A DNA stretch of 64,000 nucleotides from Qingrenia yutianensis (GTDB lineage Bacteria > Bacillota > Clostridia > UMGS1810), in assembly GCF_014385105.1 (NCBI RefSeq), contig NZ_JACRTE010000001.1, positions 347,475 through 411,474 of the forward strand, written 5' to 3'. Made by a program: the position numbers and the translations under genes. The first letter of the stretch is position 1. Every line of letters begins with the position of its first letter. This document shows, piece after piece, positions 62,299 through 64,000 of this stretch. The notes beneath the pieces were generated by a model. The model saw only the letters and a list, made by a program, of their open reading frames with translations. It ran no database searches and was not told the origin of the DNA.

Positions 62299-63123
62299 TT
62301 ATTCACAGCCTTTTTTACGTCCGGTGTTAAGCGGATCGAAAGAATTTCTCTCGGGCGGGAAAAATTCCTCAACCGGGAAGCTTATTCTGTCAAACAAATC
62401 GCAGGGATTGTTGTTGTTCGACGGTGTGCAGTCGCACTCGGGAACACAGAAATCGTCAACGGGAACGATAAGCTGAACGTCCCTTTCAAGTCTTACAATC
62501 GAGAACAAGCCGAGAGTGAGAAGAACCTTTCTGTCGCCCTCGTCGTCAACAAAACGCTCGTCAAACAAACCGTTTATGGTGTTGGGGATTGACGCAACGT
62601 CGCAGCAGCATACGCAGCAGCATTTTTCCTGCGGTTCAATAACCTTTAAATCGAGCGCGATAGGCTCAACAACCTCAACCTGTGCAACAGGAAGATTGCT
62701 TTTCTGCATAAAGTTTATGTCTATGTCGTTTTCCCTGTACTGCGACGAGAAAATCTTTGCATTTCCCTCCGAGCCGAACAGAACGACTTTTTTATCGTAT
62801 GTTGCAAGACCTTCGATAGGTGTAGGTTTGCATACACCGCAGTAAACGTCAAGCGAAACCCTGAAGAAGAATTTCAAACCAACCGTGTAGTAGCCTCTGT
62901 TAAACGCAACGGGTTCAACGTCGGTGTAAATCCAGACGATTTCAACCTTTTTGCATTTTACGTTAACTGCATTGTTAACAAGATTTTGACCGCTCGCAGT
63001 TAAGAATACCCTTAAATTTTCCAAACATTCTTTGTCCTTGCACGAGCCGTATACCTTTCGTGTCTGCACGCAGGCAGAATTGTTTCCGCCGCAGCAGTCT
63101 TTTGAGCCAAAGTTTTCACTCAT
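62299..63123 (-). CDS. Conserved Cys-rich clostridial protein, function unknown
   Basis: A 274-residue protein without signal peptide or membrane segment. The N-terminus is Cys-rich (KDCCGGNNSACVQTRKVY, then GSCKDKECLENLRVF). A long beta-rich core contains EIVWIYTDVEPVAFNRGYY and KKVVLFGSEGNAKIFSS. A Cys cluster KCCCVCCCDVAS and CVPECDCTPS follow, and the end reads DRISFPVEEFFPPE. I recall similar unnamed proteins in spore-forming Clostridia. Cross-linking through cysteines, as in spore coats, is possible but unproven. ATG 63123 has GGGAGG; an upstream in-frame start lacks a site. Confidence 0.7.
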   Translation of the reverse strand: MSENFGSKDCCGGNNSACVQTRKVYGSCKDKECLENLRVFLTASGQNLVNNAVNVKCKKVEIVWIYTDVEPVAFNRGYYTVGLKFFFRVSLDVYCGVCKPTPIEGLATYDKKVVLFGSEGNAKIFSSQYRENDIDINFMQKSNLPVAQVEVVEPIALDLKVIEPQEKCCCVCCCDVASIPNTINGLFDERFVDDEGDRKVLLTLGLFSIVRLERDVQLIVPVDDFCVPECDCTPSNNNNPCDLFDRISFPVEEFFPPERNSFDPLNTGRKKGCE

Positions 63124-63263
63124 AAAATTAACCTCCCAAAAATTCAAAATTGCTTTTTACATTTACATAATATGTCAAAATGCGAAATGTGTGATTTTTG
63201 TAATATAAATATTAAAAGTAAAATAGAATTTAGTAATAAAAACCATCGGAAAGGAAAGATTTT

Positions 63264-63905
63264 ATGAAGCTTTTTGTAGTTCACAAGGACACAGTGATAA
63301 TATATTTTTTAATTCTCGCCGCCATTTGCTCGGTGCTGACCCTCAACTGGGACACAACAACGGCAGTTTTTGAAACTATGGCGCCCAAAAAAGACCTCCC
63401 CATCTACTGCGTGCAAAAGGTGGAAAAAATTTGTGCAATAAGTTTTGACGCAGCGTGGGGAAATGAAGATACCCACACGCTGATTGAAATTTTGAAGAAG
63501 TATAATGTTAAAACCACGTTTTTTGTTGTCGGCGGCTGGGTAGATAAATACCCCGAGTCGGTGAAAGAGCTCTCCGACGCGGGGCACGAAATTATGAATC
63601 ATTCAAATACTCATCCGCATATGACGAAACTGTCAAAAGAGCAGATGCAGAAAGAAGTGACCGAGTGTAACGATAAAATTGAAAAGGTCACAAATAAAAA
63701 ACCGATTTTGTTCCGTCCGCCCTACGGCGACTATAACGACTCCGTCGTTTCCGCAATGCGCGATATCGGTATGTATACTATCCAGTGGGACGTTGATACG
63801 TTGGTAATGAATGGAAGGTGGCATTCTGAAGCAAATTTTACAATATTTATTTACACGTTGATGGTGATACACATATTCATGGAGACTATCCCAAATTTTG
63901 TGTAA
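63264..63905 (+). pseudogene. PdaB-like polysaccharide deacetylase with replaced 3' end
   Basis: Deacetylase of the NodB superfamily, related to the sporulation protein PdaB. An N-terminal anchor helix (residues 10-28) is followed by ISFDAAWGNEDT with the catalytic Asp, FFVVGGW, the metal-binding HSNTHPHM and FRPPYGDYND. Family similarity ends at IQWDVDT (about 63800); the remaining codons (LVMNGRWHSE onward) are unrelated and stop at 63905. The conserved final motif with the catalytic His is lost. ATG 63264 follows AAAGGA. Confidence 0.75.
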
Positions 63906-63917
63906 AGTCTATACAAG

Positions 63918-63958
63918 ACCTCCAAGATGATATATAATAAAAATATCATTTTGGAGGT
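63918..63958 (+). promoter_or_regulatory. Hairpin that covers a ribosome binding site
   Basis: Arms at 63918-63933 and 63943-63958 pair in 15 of 16 positions (ACCTCC pairing with GGAGGT). The right arm is the GGAGG site of the next gene. Read-through transcripts from outside would be poorly translated, a device known from insertion sequences. Confidence 0.65.
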
Positions 63959-63965
63959 TTTAGTT

Positions 63966-64000
63966 ATGCCTAAGTACAAATTAAGTCCCGAAGAAAGGGC
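63966..64000 (+). CDS. Partial ORF, possible transposase N-terminus
   Basis: Starts at ATG 63966, 8 bases after GGAGG, and reads MPKYKLSPEER before the window ends. Too short to place in a family. The context (interrupted gene on the left, masked ribosome site) suggests a transposase or its regulatory partner. Confidence 0.4.
   Translation, partial: MPKYKLSPEER

Larger units (their letters stand above)
63800..64000 (+). mobile_element. Probable left part of an inserted mobile element
   Basis: Foreign sequence starts where the deacetylase similarity breaks off. It contains a hairpin that masks the ribosome site of a short open frame which runs off the window. The exact left border and family cannot be set from this fragment. 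Confidence 0.45.

Overview
The window is a contiguous piece of chromosome from an endospore-forming, Gram-positive anaerobe of the Clostridia type. This rests on gene content and order: tig-clpP-clpX, the rimP-nusA-ylxR-ylxQ-infB-rbfA-nrnA-truB-ribF-rpsO-pnp string, gpr-spoIIP, an alpha/beta SASP, the tagO-mnaA-atp neighbourhood, SLH surface proteins, strong GGAGG ribosome sites, many TTG/GTG starts and Bacillus-like TTGACA-N17-TATAAT promoters. The c subunit of its F-type ATP synthase carries the complete sodium-binding signature.

Layout. 1-3.0 kb (+): 3' end of trigger factor, ClpP, ClpX and a small DUF378 membrane protein. 3.1-8.6 kb (-): prfA, tsaC/sua5, rimI, tsaD and an SLH protein. 8.7-10.9 kb (-): the sporulation pair gpr-spoIIP. 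10.9-21.2 kb (-): pnp, rpsO and the rimP-to-ribF translation operon, with three structured mRNA leaders. 21.3-25.7 kb (-): an acidic Cys-rich zinc-ribbon protein, efp, an aminopeptidase P-like peptidase, an endonuclease IV-like protein and an AI-2E family permease. 25.7-30.2 kb (-): a large SLH protein and malQ. 30.3-31.6 kb: pgeF (+) and an SASP gene (-). 31.7-34.3 kb: a damaged mosaic holding a chimeric AraC-type sensor, a broken acetyl-esterase, an internal fragment of L-fucose isomerase and a flavodoxin-fold reductase. 34.5-35.5 kb (+): adenosine deaminase. 35.5-39.2 kb (-): larB-larC-larE behind two small membrane proteins and the remnant of an Fe-S aldo/keto reductase. 39.3-46.3 kb (-): the complete atpZIBEFHAGDC operon. 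46.4-52.7 kb (-): mnaA, tagO, trpS, a PLP aminotransferase, a short SLH protein and manA. 52.8-54.3 kb (-): a CPA2 antiporter with a PII-like partner. 54.4-62.2 kb (+): a divergent type IIA topoisomerase pair, an acyl-CoA synthetase, purine nucleoside phosphorylase and fructose-bisphosphate aldolase. 62.3-64 kb: a Cys-rich clostridial protein of unknown role (-), then a PdaB-like deacetylase (+) whose 3' end is replaced by foreign sequence leading into a partial gene that looks like the start of a mobile element.

How the parts fit. Most of the window is housekeeping: protein quality control, translation initiation and termination, t6A tRNA modification, RNA decay and energy conversion. Spore functions are spread through it (SpoIIP, GPR with its likely SASP substrate, a PdaB-like enzyme). 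Envelope functions are also scattered: three SLH proteins, and the TagO-MnaA route that could feed the secondary wall polymer to which SLH domains bind. The least ordinary parts are the PII-like/antiporter pair, the non-canonical topoisomerase pair, the larBCE group without larA but with a membrane-protein pair, the 31.8-33.7 kb mosaic, the missing start codon of tsaD, and the disrupted deacetylase at the right edge. No tRNA, rRNA or CRISPR array was seen.
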